NCBI RefSeq assembly: GCF_005405125.1
Contig: NZ_BJDL01000016.1
Location: 1-53,869, forward strand
Origin: Lactiplantibacillus songbeiensis
GTDB lineage: Bacteria; Bacillota; Bacilli; Lactobacillales; Lactobacillaceae
DNA: 53,869 nucleotides
Direction: 5' to 3'
Within the stretch, counting starts at the first letter, position 1; each line of letters starts with the position of its first letter. Shown piece after piece: positions 41,974-51,564 of the stretch. The position numbers and the translations under genes are program-made. The notes below the pieces were generated by a model. The model saw only the letters and a program-made list of their open reading frames with translations. It was not told where the DNA came from and ran no database searches.

Positions 41974-43725
41974 GTGAGTATCTTTTTAAAGCTCGGCTGG
42001 TATTTTCGCCGGGAATGGAAATTATATTTAGCTGGGGTCATTGGTCTTATTCTAACGGCAATTATTGGCATTGTACCGCCCCGGATTATTGGAAACGTAG
42101 TCGATGGCATCGACCAGCACACGCTAACCGCTCGCTCGTTAACGGTGTACTTAGTCATTATTGCGGCTGCGGCCATTGGTCAGTATTTGACTCGTTACTT
42201 ATGGCGCAATGCCATTTGGGGTGGCGCGGCTGGCCTAGAACGAACGCTGCGAGAACGGTTATTTTGGCATTTTATGAAGATGGATGCGACCTTTTATCAG
42301 ACGTATCGGACCGGGGACTTAATGGCCCACGCCACGAATGATTTAACAGCCATTGAACGGGTCGCAGGCGGCGGTATTTTGCAATTCGCCGATTCGATTA
42401 TTACGGGTGGCACGACATTGATTGCGATGATGATGTTGATCGATTGGCGATTAACGATTATTGCAGTCGTCCCTTTCCCGTTGTTGGCGGTGGTGTCGTG
42501 GTATTTGGGGCAAAAGATTCACGTGGCCTTTCGCGCGTCACAAGCGGCCTTTTCACGGTTGAACAATAAAGCCCAAGAAAGTATTAGTGGGATTAAAGTC
42601 ATTAAAGCATTGGGACAAGAAAAAGCCGACGTCAAAGACTTTAATCAGCAGATTGACCAAACGATTAAGATTAATCGCCGCGTGAATATTCTCGACTCGT
42701 TATTTGATCCCGCGATTACGTTTATTATCGCGGTTTCATATGCGGCCACGATTGTATTAGGCGGCTTGTATGTTACTCACCATGTGATTACGATTGGTAA
42801 TTTGGTGTCATTTATTACGTATTTAGGCATGATGGTCTGGCCGATGTTTGCGGTCGGGATGCTCTTTAATACGATGGAACGGGGCAATGCGTCATATGAT
42901 CGGGTGATGGATTTATTAAATCAAAAAAGTGCGATTGTTGATCAAAAACATGGCTTAGCTCAGCGCCCAACTGGGGACATCGACTATCAAGTTAAGCAAT
43001 TTAATTATCCTAATGATGCCGGGACCAGCTTGCGTAATGTCCAGTTTCAACTAAAAGCTGGGCAAACGCTCGGCATTGTCGGCCGAGTGGGGGCTGGTAA
43101 ATCAACCGTGATGAAGTTGATTTTACGGGAATTTGATAATTATGACGGTCAGATTAGTTACGGTGGTCATGACATTAAATCATATGCGTTGGATAACTTT
43201 TTACCAGCGATTGGTTACGTTCCCCAAGACAGCTTCTTATTCTCAAACACGATTCGAGAAAATATTCGCTTCGCTGATCCTACGGTGAGTCAAGCCACTG
43301 TAGAAGCGGTCGCGGCTAAAAGTGATTTGAGTGATCAAATTGCCGGGATGACAGAGGGCTATGACACGCAAGTTGGTGAAGAAGGGATTTCCTTATCTGG
43401 TGGGCAACGCCAACGGTTAGCGATTGCGCGGGCGTTGTTGATTAATCCCGAATTACTGATTCTAGATGATGCGTTGTCCGCGGTCGATGCCGAGACTGAA
43501 GCCGAAATCTTAGCCAACTTGAAAGCTGAACGCGCGGATAAGACGACCATCATTGCGGCGCATCGCCTAAGTTCAGTGATGAACGCGGATGAGATTATCG
43601 TGTTGGATGCCGGAGAAGTGGTTGAACGGGGGACACATGCTGAATTAATGCAGCAACACGGCTGGTATGCCAAGATGTTCACCCGCCAACAACTTGAGAC
43701 TAAAGTGGAAGGGGCGGTGCAATAA
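41974..43725 (+). CDS. Heterodimeric ABC exporter subunit 1 (LmrC/BmrC-like)
   Basis: 583 residues: six-TM exporter domain (~15-300), then an NBD with Walker A GRVGAGKST, Q-loop YVPQDSF, signature LSGGQRQR and Walker B LLILDDALSAVD. The residue after the Walker B Asp is Asp instead of the catalytic Glu. This is the usual degenerate-site half of heterodimeric multidrug exporters. GTG start with GGAGGTG 5 bp upstream. The stop overlaps the ATG of subunit 2. Confidence 0.9.
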   Translation: MSIFLKLGWYFRREWKLYLAGVIGLILTAIIGIVPPRIIGNVVDGIDQHTLTARSLTVYLVIIAAAAIGQYLTRYLWRNAIWGGAAGLERTLRERLFWHFMKMDATFYQTYRTGDLMAHATNDLTAIERVAGGGILQFADSIITGGTTLIAMMMLIDWRLTIIAVVPFPLLAVVSWYLGQKIHVAFRASQAAFSRLNNKAQESISGIKVIKALGQEKADVKDFNQQIDQTIKINRRVNILDSLFDPAITFIIAVSYAATIVLGGLYVTHHVITIGNLVSFITYLGMMVWPMFAVGMLFNTMERGNASYDRVMDLLNQKSAIVDQKHGLAQRPTGDIDYQVKQFNYPNDAGTSLRNVQFQLKAGQTLGIVGRVGAGKSTVMKLILREFDNYDGQISYGGHDIKSYALDNFLPAIGYVPQDSFLFSNTIRENIRFADPTVSQATVEAVAAKSDLSDQIAGMTEGYDTQVGEEGISLSGGQRQRLAIARALLINPELLILDDALSAVDAETEAEILANLKAERADKTTIIAAHRLSSVMNADEIIVLDAGEVVERGTHAELMQQHGWYAKMFTRQQLETKVEGAVQ

Positions 43726-45503
43726 TGGCTGAACGTCAATCAGTATGGGCACGTAGTATGCCGGTCAAAGAGCAGTTAACCGTGATTCGCCGGCTTTTAC
43801 CATATGCGAAGCCGTTTAAATGGTTCTTTATCACGACCATTATCATGTCTGGTCTCATTAGTCTGGTTAATATTTATTTACCGAAAGTCTTACAAACCTT
43901 TATCGATCATTACTTACGAACGGGACACGCGACTGTGCCTGTGATGTGGTACTTTGCAGGGCTGTATTTCTTCGGCATGTTGACACGGGCCTTGATGCAA
44001 TTCTTCCAGAACTTCACGAGTACGATGGGTGCTGAATATATGCTTGAAAATGTCCGCCGTCAAATGTTTAGTAAATTACATCGGATGGGCATGCGCTATT
44101 TTGACCAAGTTCCAGGTGGTTCGATTCTGTCGCGACTAACTAATGATACGATGTCATTTTCGAATTTTTGGGCGCTGTTTAATACGTTGTTTACCGCCTT
44201 TTTTGCGGTGATTTCGTCATTTTTGGCGATGTACTTTACGGATCACACGATTGCGTTGTGGTTGTTAGTCTTCATGCCGTTTTTAAGCTTAGCTATCTGG
44301 TATTACCAACGTTATAGTTCACGAGTCTACCGGCGGATGCGGGAACGGCTGAGTGAATTGAATACGAAGCTAAGCGAAGCGATTACTGGGATTAGTGTGA
44401 TTCAACAATTCCGGCAAGAACGCCGGATTAATGGTGAATTCGATCAGACTAATGATGCTTACTTTAAGACGCGCCAAGCGATGATTCGGACGAATTCCTT
44501 ATTACTAAGTCCAATTATCAATATGTTCTACGCGCTTGGAACAGTGATGATCCTGGGTATCTTTGGGGTGCGTGGTTTGAATGGCTACGTGGCTGCCGGG
44601 GTCGTTTATGCGTTTATCACGTATTTGAATAATTTCTATAATCCACTGACCTCAATGATGGATAACTTATCTGACTTTCAAGATGGGGTCGTTGCGGGGT
44701 CACGAGTGTTGCGTGTCATGGATGATACCACGATGGCACCCGCCCAGCATGCCGATCCAAGTGCGACCATTACGCGTGGCAAGATTGAATTTAAGCACGT
44801 GACGTTTGCTTATGATGGGGTGCATCCAGTCTTAAATGACGTATCCTTTGTGGCTGAACCAGGTCAAACGGTGGCGTTGGTTGGACAGACTGGGAGCGGG
44901 AAAACCTCAACGATCAATGTGTTGATGCGCTTTTATGAGTTTCAATCCGGAGAAGTCCTGATCGATGATCGTGATATTCGTGATTACCCGGCCCAAGAAT
45001 TGCGGCAAAAGCTGGGCTTAGTCTTACAAGAACCCTTTATGTTCTATGGCGACATCAATTCGAATATCCGGATGTTTAATGATCGGATCTCAGATGAACA
45101 AGTGGAAGCGGCTGCGAAGTTCGTGAAGGCAGATGAATTTATTAATGATTTGCCACAAAACTATCAATCACGGGTCATTGAACGGGGCGCTAGTTATTCA
45201 TCTGGTCAGCGGCAATTGATTTCATTTGCCCGGACGATTGTCACGGATCCCAAAATCTTGATCTTAGATGAAGCTACGGCGAATGTGGATACCGAAACTG
45301 AGGCGATGATTCAAACGGGTCTGGATCGGATTCAGCAAAACCGGACCACGATTGCGATCGCTCATCGGTTATCAACGATTCAAAAGGCTGATTTGATCTT
45401 AGTCTTACACCAAGGTAAGATTGTGGAACGTGGGACGAATGACGACTTATTAAAGCAACGGGGTTATTATTATGATATGATTCAGTTGCAGAATACGAAG
45501 TAA
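43725..45503 (+). CDS. Heterodimeric ABC exporter subunit 2 (LmrD/BmrD-like)
   Basis: 592 residues: six-TM domain (~35-330), NBD with Walker A GQTGSGKTS, signature YSSGQRQL (Ser instead of the first Gly) and Walker B ILILDEATANVD with the catalytic Glu. With subunit 1 it forms one consensus and one degenerate ATP site. It exports drugs or lipids. It shares one base with the stop of subunit 1 and is translationally coupled. Confidence 0.9.
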   Translation: MAERQSVWARSMPVKEQLTVIRRLLPYAKPFKWFFITTIIMSGLISLVNIYLPKVLQTFIDHYLRTGHATVPVMWYFAGLYFFGMLTRALMQFFQNFTSTMGAEYMLENVRRQMFSKLHRMGMRYFDQVPGGSILSRLTNDTMSFSNFWALFNTLFTAFFAVISSFLAMYFTDHTIALWLLVFMPFLSLAIWYYQRYSSRVYRRMRERLSELNTKLSEAITGISVIQQFRQERRINGEFDQTNDAYFKTRQAMIRTNSLLLSPIINMFYALGTVMILGIFGVRGLNGYVAAGVVYAFITYLNNFYNPLTSMMDNLSDFQDGVVAGSRVLRVMDDTTMAPAQHADPSATITRGKIEFKHVTFAYDGVHPVLNDVSFVAEPGQTVALVGQTGSGKTSTINVLMRFYEFQSGEVLIDDRDIRDYPAQELRQKLGLVLQEPFMFYGDINSNIRMFNDRISDEQVEAAAKFVKADEFINDLPQNYQSRVIERGASYSSGQRQLISFARTIVTDPKILILDEATANVDTETEAMIQTGLDRIQQNRTTIAIAHRLSTIQKADLILVLHQGKIVERGTNDDLLKQRGYYYDMIQLQNTK

Positions 45504-45525
45504 GCTAACAATGAGGTGACAATGA

Positions 45526-45648
45526 ATGCAATCCAAACGATCACGACTGATGCTGATTTTGAGTATCATGAATTTTGGCTATGCAATCTGGCGCTGTTTG
45601 CGGATTGTTAGTCCCAAACCGGTAAAAGTGAAACTCAAAGAAAAGTAA
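45526..45648 (+). CDS. Small (40-residue) membrane protein co-transcribed with the ABC exporter
   Basis: ATG 45526 has GAGGTGA six bases upstream and opens a 40-codon frame: basic start (MQSKRSR), one hydrophobic segment (LMLILSIMNFGYAIW) and a Lys-rich tail ending KLKEK. It lies 22 bp after subunit 2 and right before the operon terminator. The competing 29-codon frame from ATG 45522 is hydrophilic and worse placed. Single-TM basic peptides of this kind may assist the transporter; this is inference. Confidence 0.65.
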   Translation: MQSKRSRLMLILSIMNFGYAIWRCLRIVSPKPVKVKLKEK

Positions 45649-45661
45649 GTTGATGTTCTAG

Positions 45662-45697
45662 TCGACCGACGTGCAGCTCGCGTTGGTCGATTTTTTT
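45662..45697 (+). terminator. Terminator of the ABC exporter operon
   Basis: TCGACCGACG/CGTTGGTCGA stem, 9-nt loop, T7. Confidence 0.88.
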
Positions 45698-45798
45698 AGC
45701 CTTTTTTGAGTTTGGGGCTTGCCTTAGTCCCGCTCGAAGGTACTAAGATAATCTCAGATGCTTAGCTGGTGTCGACTTAGAAAAGGGGACAATTAACT

Positions 45799-46665
45799 TT
45801 GAAAACAATCAATCAAGAATTCTTAACCGGGGAGCGGGCTTTATTTAAAGCGCGTGACCTCCAAATTAACAACACGACTTTTGCGGATGGCGAATCGCCA
45901 TTGAAAGAAAGTCAACATATTGCTTTGAATCAAGTGATTTTTAAGTGGAAATATCCGTTATGGTATAGCCAACATATTACGGTCGACAATTCGATTTTTG
46001 AAGAGATGTCACGTTCTGGTATTTGGTATACCAAGGATATCACAATTACGAACAGCACTTTGCAAGCGCCAAAGTTGTTCCGGCGGGCTAGCCAGATTAA
46101 GCTCGACCATGTGCATATGCCACATGCCGAAGAAACGTTATGGCACTCGACTGATATCGAGCTGCATGATGTCCAAGCGGCTGGGGATTACTTTGGGATG
46201 AACAATGAAAATATTCAAGCCAGCGATTTTAACTTAGTGGGTAATTATGCCTTTGATGGTGCGAAAAATATCGAGATTCACAACGCCACGTTGATGACGA
46301 AAGATGCCTTTTGGAACTGTGAGAATGTGACGGTCTATGATTCGCAAATCATTGGCGAATATCTTGGCTGGAACTCTAAACATATTCGTTTCGTCAACTG
46401 TACGATTGAAAGTGACCAAGGCCTCTGTTACATGGATGACGTCACGTTGGAAAACTGTACGTTATTGAATACGGATTTAGCGTTCGAATATTGTCGCAAT
46501 ATTGATGCCGATATCGTTTCGACGATTGATAGTGTCAAGAATCCGATTAGTGGTAAGATTCATGCTCAAGCCATCGGTCAGATTATTATGGATGATCCTG
46601 AAATTGATCCGCATCAAACTGTGATCAGTGTCGCCACAGAAAGTCGTGATCGCCATGCCGTATGA
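45799..46665 (+). CDS. DUF3737 family right-handed beta-helix protein
   Basis: 288 residues made of short strand repeats of the form (N)(I/V)x(I/L)xNxT(L/F) along the whole length (e.g. DITITNSTLQ, NIEIHNATL, HIRFVNCTIES), the look of a parallel beta-helix. This is DUF3737, of unknown function. TTG start with AAGGGGA 10 bp upstream. Its end overlaps the PatB gene by 11 bp, so the two are coupled and probably work in the same process. Confidence 0.85.
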   Translation: MKTINQEFLTGERALFKARDLQINNTTFADGESPLKESQHIALNQVIFKWKYPLWYSQHITVDNSIFEEMSRSGIWYTKDITITNSTLQAPKLFRRASQIKLDHVHMPHAEETLWHSTDIELHDVQAAGDYFGMNNENIQASDFNLVGNYAFDGAKNIEIHNATLMTKDAFWNCENVTVYDSQIIGEYLGWNSKHIRFVNCTIESDQGLCYMDDVTLENCTLLNTDLAFEYCRNIDADIVSTIDSVKNPISGKIHAQAIGQIIMDDPEIDPHQTVISVATESRDRHAV

Positions 46666-47824
46666 TTTTGAAACCGTGATTGATCGCCGGGCCACTAATT
46701 CTGTTAAGTGGGATGTTAAGCCGAATGAATTACCGATGTGGGTTGCCGATATGGACTTTAAAACGGCGCCGGAGATTATTACGGCGTTAAAGGCCAAGGC
46801 TGATTTCGGTATTTTCGGTTATGAAGAACTGCCAGCGGCTTATTATCAAGCAGTCGTTGATTGGTGGGCCAGTGAGCATCAGTTTCGCCCACAACTGGAC
46901 TCATTACTGTTCTGTACCGGGGTAGTGCCAGCGATTTCATCAATTGTACGGAAGATGACGGCGGTGGGTGACAATGTCTTAGTCCAAGCGCCCGTCTATA
47001 ATATGTTTTATCATTCAATTGAGAATAACGGCCGGCATACGGTTTCCAGCGACTTGGTCTATCATGACGGACACTATGCGATTGATTTTGACGATTTAGA
47101 AACCAAGTTAGCTGATCCGTTGACGACTTTGATGATCGTCTGCAACCCACATAATCCAATTGGACTGGTCTGGTCACGGGCAACTTTGCAACGGATCGGG
47201 ACGTTAGCGTTACAACATCATGTGCTAGTTTTAGCTGATGAGATTCATGCTGACTTAACCTTAAACGGCAACCAATATACGCCATTTGCATCATTGACCC
47301 CGGATGTGGCCGCAAACAGTATCGCCGCAGTGTCACCTAGCAAAACGTTTAATGTGGCGGCCTTACATGCGGCGACGTTAATGATCCCTGATCCAACGAT
47401 TCGTGCGCGGGTCAGTCGCGGCATTAACAATGACGAGTTAGCTGAACCCAATAGCTTTGCGGTACCAGGCAGCATTGCTGCTTATACGCAAGGCCGTCAA
47501 TGGGTCGCCGAATTACGCCAAAAGTTAGCGGCTAACCAGCGCCAACTGCAACAATTTATCCAGACGGAATTACCGGCGGTGACCGTCATTGAAGCGCAAG
47601 CCACGTATTTGGTCTGGCTAGATATTAGTCAGATTGCACCAGATTCTAAAGTATTAGCTGATGAGATTCGTGCCAACACCGGCTTGTTCATATCGGCCGG
47701 GGATGTCTATCGTGGGGATGGCCGTCAATTTCTTAGAATCAATATCGCTTGTCCCACCGCTGAATTAACGGATGGATTGCAGCGATTGAAAGCTGGTATT
47801 GATCAGTATCAAGCCCAGCACTAA
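46655..47824 (+). CDS. MalY/PatB family aminotransferase (cystathionine beta-lyase type)
   Basis: 389 residues, PLP fold type I. Family segments NELPMWVADMDFKTAPEI, FGIFGYEELP, NPHNPIGLVWS, LADEIHADL (PLP Asp) and the PLP Lys in AVSPSKTFNVAAL. MalY/PatB proteins cleave C-S bonds of cystathionine or cysteine conjugates. The ATG at 46655 lies inside the end of the DUF3737 gene and has no strong ribosome binding site, so it relies on coupling. Confidence 0.9.
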   Translation: MPYDFETVIDRRATNSVKWDVKPNELPMWVADMDFKTAPEIITALKAKADFGIFGYEELPAAYYQAVVDWWASEHQFRPQLDSLLFCTGVVPAISSIVRKMTAVGDNVLVQAPVYNMFYHSIENNGRHTVSSDLVYHDGHYAIDFDDLETKLADPLTTLMIVCNPHNPIGLVWSRATLQRIGTLALQHHVLVLADEIHADLTLNGNQYTPFASLTPDVAANSIAAVSPSKTFNVAALHAATLMIPDPTIRARVSRGINNDELAEPNSFAVPGSIAAYTQGRQWVAELRQKLAANQRQLQQFIQTELPAVTVIEAQATYLVWLDISQIAPDSKVLADEIRANTGLFISAGDVYRGDGRQFLRINIACPTAELTDGLQRLKAGIDQYQAQH

Positions 47825-47862
47825 TGAGTATTAGGTTATCGTAGAAAAATAAGTGACATGCT

Positions 47863-47898
47863 GGTGATTGAATCAAGCTTGATTCAATCACCTTTTTT
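47863..47898 (+). terminator. Terminator of the DUF3737-PatB operon (30-bp perfect palindrome)
   Basis: The 30 bp 47863-47892 (GGTGATTGAATCAAG and its exact complement) form a palindrome without spacer, followed by T6. Confidence 0.9.
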
Positions 47899-48058
47899 AG
47901 TTGCATGACATTGAGGAAGGCTAGTTGTCGATTGGCCCCGAATCGTTAGCCTCGTTATAGCCAAAAATGGCTTTTATCGCCCGCTGTCTAAGCAGTAAAC
48001 TTTGAATCGTTTTGACCTTAGTTTAGAATTAGGGTATTAATTGAAAGTGGTGATGTGA

Positions 48059-48652
48059 ATGAACATCGGAATCGTTGGGGCTGGGACGGTTGGTAGTGTG
48101 CTGGCGCAAACCTTTGCCCAAGGTGATCATCAAGTTAAATTAAGTCGTCACAGTGGGGCAGCTAGTTTGGCACCGCGGCGCGCGGAATTTGGCCCACAAG
48201 TGGCTTTTGTCGAAGTCGCGGAAGCGTTGCAGCAGCCAATCGTGATTATCGCCGTGCCATTTGAACAAGCGCCAGCCGTTTTAAAAACGGTGCCGGACTT
48301 TGAACAACGGCTTGTGATTGATGTGACGAATCAGTTCACGGCTGATTTTAAGAAGATTAATACTGCGCCATTAACGGGCAGTGAAGTGATTGCGCAAGCG
48401 GCGACGAATGCGCGGGTTATCAAAGCCTTTAATACGTTGCCACCAGACTTTATGACGGGTCAAGTGCCGGGCCCCGGTCGCCGTGTCCTTTTCTATGCCG
48501 GCGATGATGTCGCAGCTAAGAAAACATTCGCGGCCTTAGTACGACCATTGAATTTTCGACCAGTTAACCTTGGTAAGCTACGGCATGGCGGCAGCGTCAT
48601 GCAAGTGGGTGGCGGTCTAGGTAATACGCATTTTGTCCAGATAGATGAATAG
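48059..48652 (+). CDS. NAD(P)-binding NPD/F420-type oxidoreductase
   Basis: 197 residues. N-terminal Rossmann loop IGIVGAGTVGSVLAQ, strand IVIIAVPFEQ, DVTNQFT and ARVIKAFNTLPP match the NADPH-dependent F420 reductase-like (COG2085) group, which in lactobacilli are predicted dinucleotide-binding enzymes. The substrate is unknown. The GGTGATG-type site precedes the ATG. The next gene follows after 12 bp, so the two form an operon. Confidence 0.8.
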   Translation: MNIGIVGAGTVGSVLAQTFAQGDHQVKLSRHSGAASLAPRRAEFGPQVAFVEVAEALQQPIVIIAVPFEQAPAVLKTVPDFEQRLVIDVTNQFTADFKKINTAPLTGSEVIAQAATNARVIKAFNTLPPDFMTGQVPGPGRRVLFYAGDDVAAKKTFAALVRPLNFRPVNLGKLRHGGSVMQVGGGLGNTHFVQIDE

Positions 48653-48664
48653 GAGGAGATTCTT

Positions 48665-49651
48665 TTGCGAGCATGGATCGTACCGAATCAAGCGACCTTA
48701 GGCTTAGAAAACTTAAAAATGGCGGATGTGGCCATCCCAATGCCAGATGATGATGAACTGCAAGTGAAAGTCCATGCGGTCGGGTTAAATCCGGTTGACT
48801 ATAAAGTGATCGATGCCGGAATCGCGGCGTGGGCCACCCCACATATTATCGGCATCGATGTCGCTGGTGAAGTGACCAAAGTTGGCGTCCGTGCTAGCGG
48901 CTTTAAGGTGGGTGACCGGGTCTTTTATCATGGTGACCTAAGACGAAATGGAAGCTTGGCAGCGTATACCGTTACTTTGGCAGCAGGAGTTGCACATCTG
49001 CCAGCTGAACTGAGCTATCAACAAGGCGCGGCAATTCTATGTGCCAACTTAACCGCGTATCAAGCCTTGTATCGAAAAGTGAATCTGACGACGGCCCATA
49101 GCGTGCTCATTCATGCTGGTGGCGGGGCGGTTGGCTTAGCGGCCTTACAACTCGCTCATCAGTTGGGACTACAGACGATTACGACGACTTCGGAACGGAA
49201 GCTAGCTTTGGTTGAAAAAGTTGGCGCGGACACAATTATTGATTATCATCATGAAGATGTGACGAAAGCCGTGTTAACCGCGACGAATGGCCGAGGTGTG
49301 GATATTAGTTTGAATACGATTGGCGGTGATGAACTCGCTGCTGATACGGATCGGATGGCGTATAATGGCCAGATTGTTGCGATTGGCGATGGTCTTCCTG
49401 ATCATATGGACTTAGATGACCGGGCTTTGGCCCTAATTCGATCTGGTTTAGGTGGCGTCTATCGGTCAAATGACGAACTCGCTATTCATGATTTAGCCGT
49501 TATGGCAAATGGAATTGCTCAGTTGGTAGTGGCTGGAAAGCTTGACCCGCTGATTGGTGCGGTTGAGCCGTTTGATCAAGCCGCCGTTGCGTTACAAGCT
49601 TTAAAAGCGGGGACAACTGTTGGTAAAACGATTATTAAGGTCACACCATAG
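48665..49651 (+). CDS. Zinc-binding alcohol dehydrogenase/quinone reductase family protein (MDR)
   Basis: 328 residues. GroES-like N-terminal domain (VGLNPVDYKVIDAG, HIIGIDVAGEVTKVG), cofactor loop HAGGGAVGLAALQLAHQLG and C-terminal GTTVGKTIIKV. No Zn-binding Cys/His set, so it is a quinone-reductase-like member. TTG start with AGGAGGAG 7 bp before. Second gene of the two-gene redox operon. Confidence 0.85.
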   Translation: MRAWIVPNQATLGLENLKMADVAIPMPDDDELQVKVHAVGLNPVDYKVIDAGIAAWATPHIIGIDVAGEVTKVGVRASGFKVGDRVFYHGDLRRNGSLAAYTVTLAAGVAHLPAELSYQQGAAILCANLTAYQALYRKVNLTTAHSVLIHAGGGAVGLAALQLAHQLGLQTITTTSERKLALVEKVGADTIIDYHHEDVTKAVLTATNGRGVDISLNTIGGDELAADTDRMAYNGQIVAIGDGLPDHMDLDDRALALIRSGLGGVYRSNDELAIHDLAVMANGIAQLVVAGKLDPLIGAVEPFDQAAVALQALKAGTTVGKTIIKVTP

Positions 49652-49664
49652 ACTTATTTTTGTA

Positions 49665-49695
49665 GCCGGTTAGCGTTAAGTTAATTGGCTTTTTT
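49665..49695 (+). terminator. Terminator of the redox operon
   Basis: GCCGGTTAGC/GTTAATTGGC stem (G-T pairs), GTTAA loop, T6. Confidence 0.85.
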
Positions 49696-49793
49696 GTGTC
49701 CTTTTGAGATGGATGTTAATGAAGCCGTTTTCACAAACGTTTACCTATGTTAACATTAAGCTTGTAATGAAATTTATTTTGGAGGGATTATTT

Positions 49794-51308
49794 ATGAAAA
49801 GTCGGTTAATCACCATTGCAGCGGGGCTAGCAATGGTCACGGCTAGTTTAAGTGGCTGTGGTAATAGCAACACCAGTAAAAAGAGTAGTGCTAGTCATTC
49901 GGCTAAGAAAACGACGCAGGTGACGAGTTCAGCTTCAACGGCAAAATATACGCCAGCGAAGGATCTTAAATCAAAATATGATGTGATTATCGTTGGCGCT
50001 GGTGGGGCTGGGATGTCTGCGGCTTTGGCGGCTAAGGATAAAGGTTTGAATCCGGTTATTTTGGAAAAGATGCCAATTGCTGGTGGGAATACGTTGAAAG
50101 CATCGTCCGGGATGAATGCTTCCGAAACGAAGATTCAGAAAAAAGATGGGATTAAAGATACCAATCAAAAGTTTTATGAAGAAACCTTAAAAGGTGGACA
50201 TGGGACTAATGATAAAAAGATGCTCCGGTTCTTTGTTAATCATTCAGCGAGTGCCGTTGATTGGTTAGATAGTATGGATATTAAACTAAATAACCTAACG
50301 ATTTCTGGTGGCATGAGTGTCAAACGGACCCATCGTCCTGCTGACGGTTCAGCGGTTGGCGGTTATTTAGTGACAGGGTTATTGCGTAATGTGAAGAAAC
50401 AAAACATTCCGGTGTTTGTCAATACTGATGTTACTAAGATTAATCAAACTAACGGTAAAGTTAGTGGTGTTAAAGTTAAAATCAATCAGGACAAGACCAA
50501 GACGATTAGTTCGAAAGCCGTGATCGTGACGACTGGGGGCTATGGTGCTAGCAAGAAGTTAATCAAAAAGTATCGTCCTGATTTAGCTAATTATGTGACC
50601 ACGAACCAGAAAGGGAGTACTGGTGACGGGATTAAGCTAATTACGGCCATGGGCGGCTACACCGTCGATATGAATAAGATTCAAATCCATCCAACGGTGC
50701 ATCAAAAGCCGGCTTACTTGATTGGTGAAGCCACACGTGGTGAAGGTGGCATCTTGGTTAATCAAAACGGAAAACGATTCGTTAATGAATTGAAGACGCG
50801 AGATCTAGTTTCAGCTGCCATCAATAAGCAACCAAATAAAGATGCCTACGTGGTCTTTGATAGTGGGGTTAAGGCGCGGGTTGGATCAATTGCCCAATAT
50901 CAAAAGTTAGGCTTTGTGAAGTCCGCTGATTCTTGGACTGCTTTGGCGAAAAAGTTGCATGTGCCAAGCAGTACTTTTGAGACGACGATGACGGATTGGA
51001 ATCAAGCTGTTAAGAATAAGAAAGATACTGACTTTAATCGGACCACTGGGATGGATCATCAATTGAATGGCAAGACCTGTTATGCCATTAAGATTGCGCC
51101 CGGAATTCATTACACGATGGGTGGCGTGAAGATTAATCCACAAACGGAAGTCTTGAAGGAGTCTGGTCAGGCTATTCCAGGATTATTCGCAGCTGGTGAA
51201 GTTACTGGTGGTTTACACGGTAGTAACCGAATTGGCGGGAACTCAGTCGCTGAGATTATTATCTTTGGTCGCCAGGCTGGGACGGAAGCAGCTAAATATT
51301 TGAAGTAA
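49794..51308 (+). CDS. Lipoprotein fumarate-reductase-like flavoprotein (FrdA/flavocytochrome c family)
   Basis: 504 residues. Lipobox ASLSGCGN (Cys ~20), a Ser/Thr/Lys linker (~22-60), then an FAD-binding domain (DVIIVGAGGAGMSAALAA, EKMPIAGGNTLKASSGMN) and the fumarate reductase family C-terminus (GIHYTMGGVKI, GLFAAGEVTGGLHGSNRIGGN). It probably reduces fumarate or a related alkene outside the membrane. The FMN-binding domain that receives electrons in extracellular reductases is absent, so a partner donor is needed and none is encoded next to it. GGAGGGA 6 bp before ATG 49794 sets the start; upstream in-frame ATGs would hide the signal peptide. Confidence 0.88.
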   Translation: MKSRLITIAAGLAMVTASLSGCGNSNTSKKSSASHSAKKTTQVTSSASTAKYTPAKDLKSKYDVIIVGAGGAGMSAALAAKDKGLNPVILEKMPIAGGNTLKASSGMNASETKIQKKDGIKDTNQKFYEETLKGGHGTNDKKMLRFFVNHSASAVDWLDSMDIKLNNLTISGGMSVKRTHRPADGSAVGGYLVTGLLRNVKKQNIPVFVNTDVTKINQTNGKVSGVKVKINQDKTKTISSKAVIVTTGGYGASKKLIKKYRPDLANYVTTNQKGSTGDGIKLITAMGGYTVDMNKIQIHPTVHQKPAYLIGEATRGEGGILVNQNGKRFVNELKTRDLVSAAINKQPNKDAYVVFDSGVKARVGSIAQYQKLGFVKSADSWTALAKKLHVPSSTFETTMTDWNQAVKNKKDTDFNRTTGMDHQLNGKTCYAIKIAPGIHYTMGGVKINPQTEVLKESGQAIPGLFAAGEVTGGLHGSNRIGGNSVAEIIIFGRQAGTEAAKYLK

Positions 51309-51341
51309 GCTAGGGCTAGTTGTTTGGCCGATAAAAAATGG

Positions 51342-51413
51342 AAATGATCGTCAAAAGAACGAATGAAATCTGGTAAAAAAGATTTTCACTCGTTTTTTGG
51401 CGATCATTTTTTG
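51342..51413 (+). terminator. Long terminator hairpin of the flavoprotein gene
   Basis: Near-perfect 29-bp stem (51342-51370 with 51381-51409) with a 10-nt loop and T6. It could also be a substrate for RNase III. Confidence 0.85.
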
Positions 51414-51564
51414 GAGTGTGATCACAAGTTGCGGCTAAGGCTAAGGTCAGGTGATTGGCTGATAGCTTGTAAATTAAGACCCAACCATTAAGTTGACCCT
51501 TTGAAGATAATAGTCAGGTTGGCTGTAATGAATTAACGTTAGTTTATAAATAGTCAATAATTAA

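Noticed and set aside
46779-47336. A 185-codon minus-strand frame in the PatB gene
   Set aside because: Antisense shadow of a gene with clear PLP-enzyme motifs.
49725-49745. A cre-like sequence (CACAAACGTTTACC) before the flavoprotein gene
   Set aside because: Several consensus positions fail, especially on the left half.
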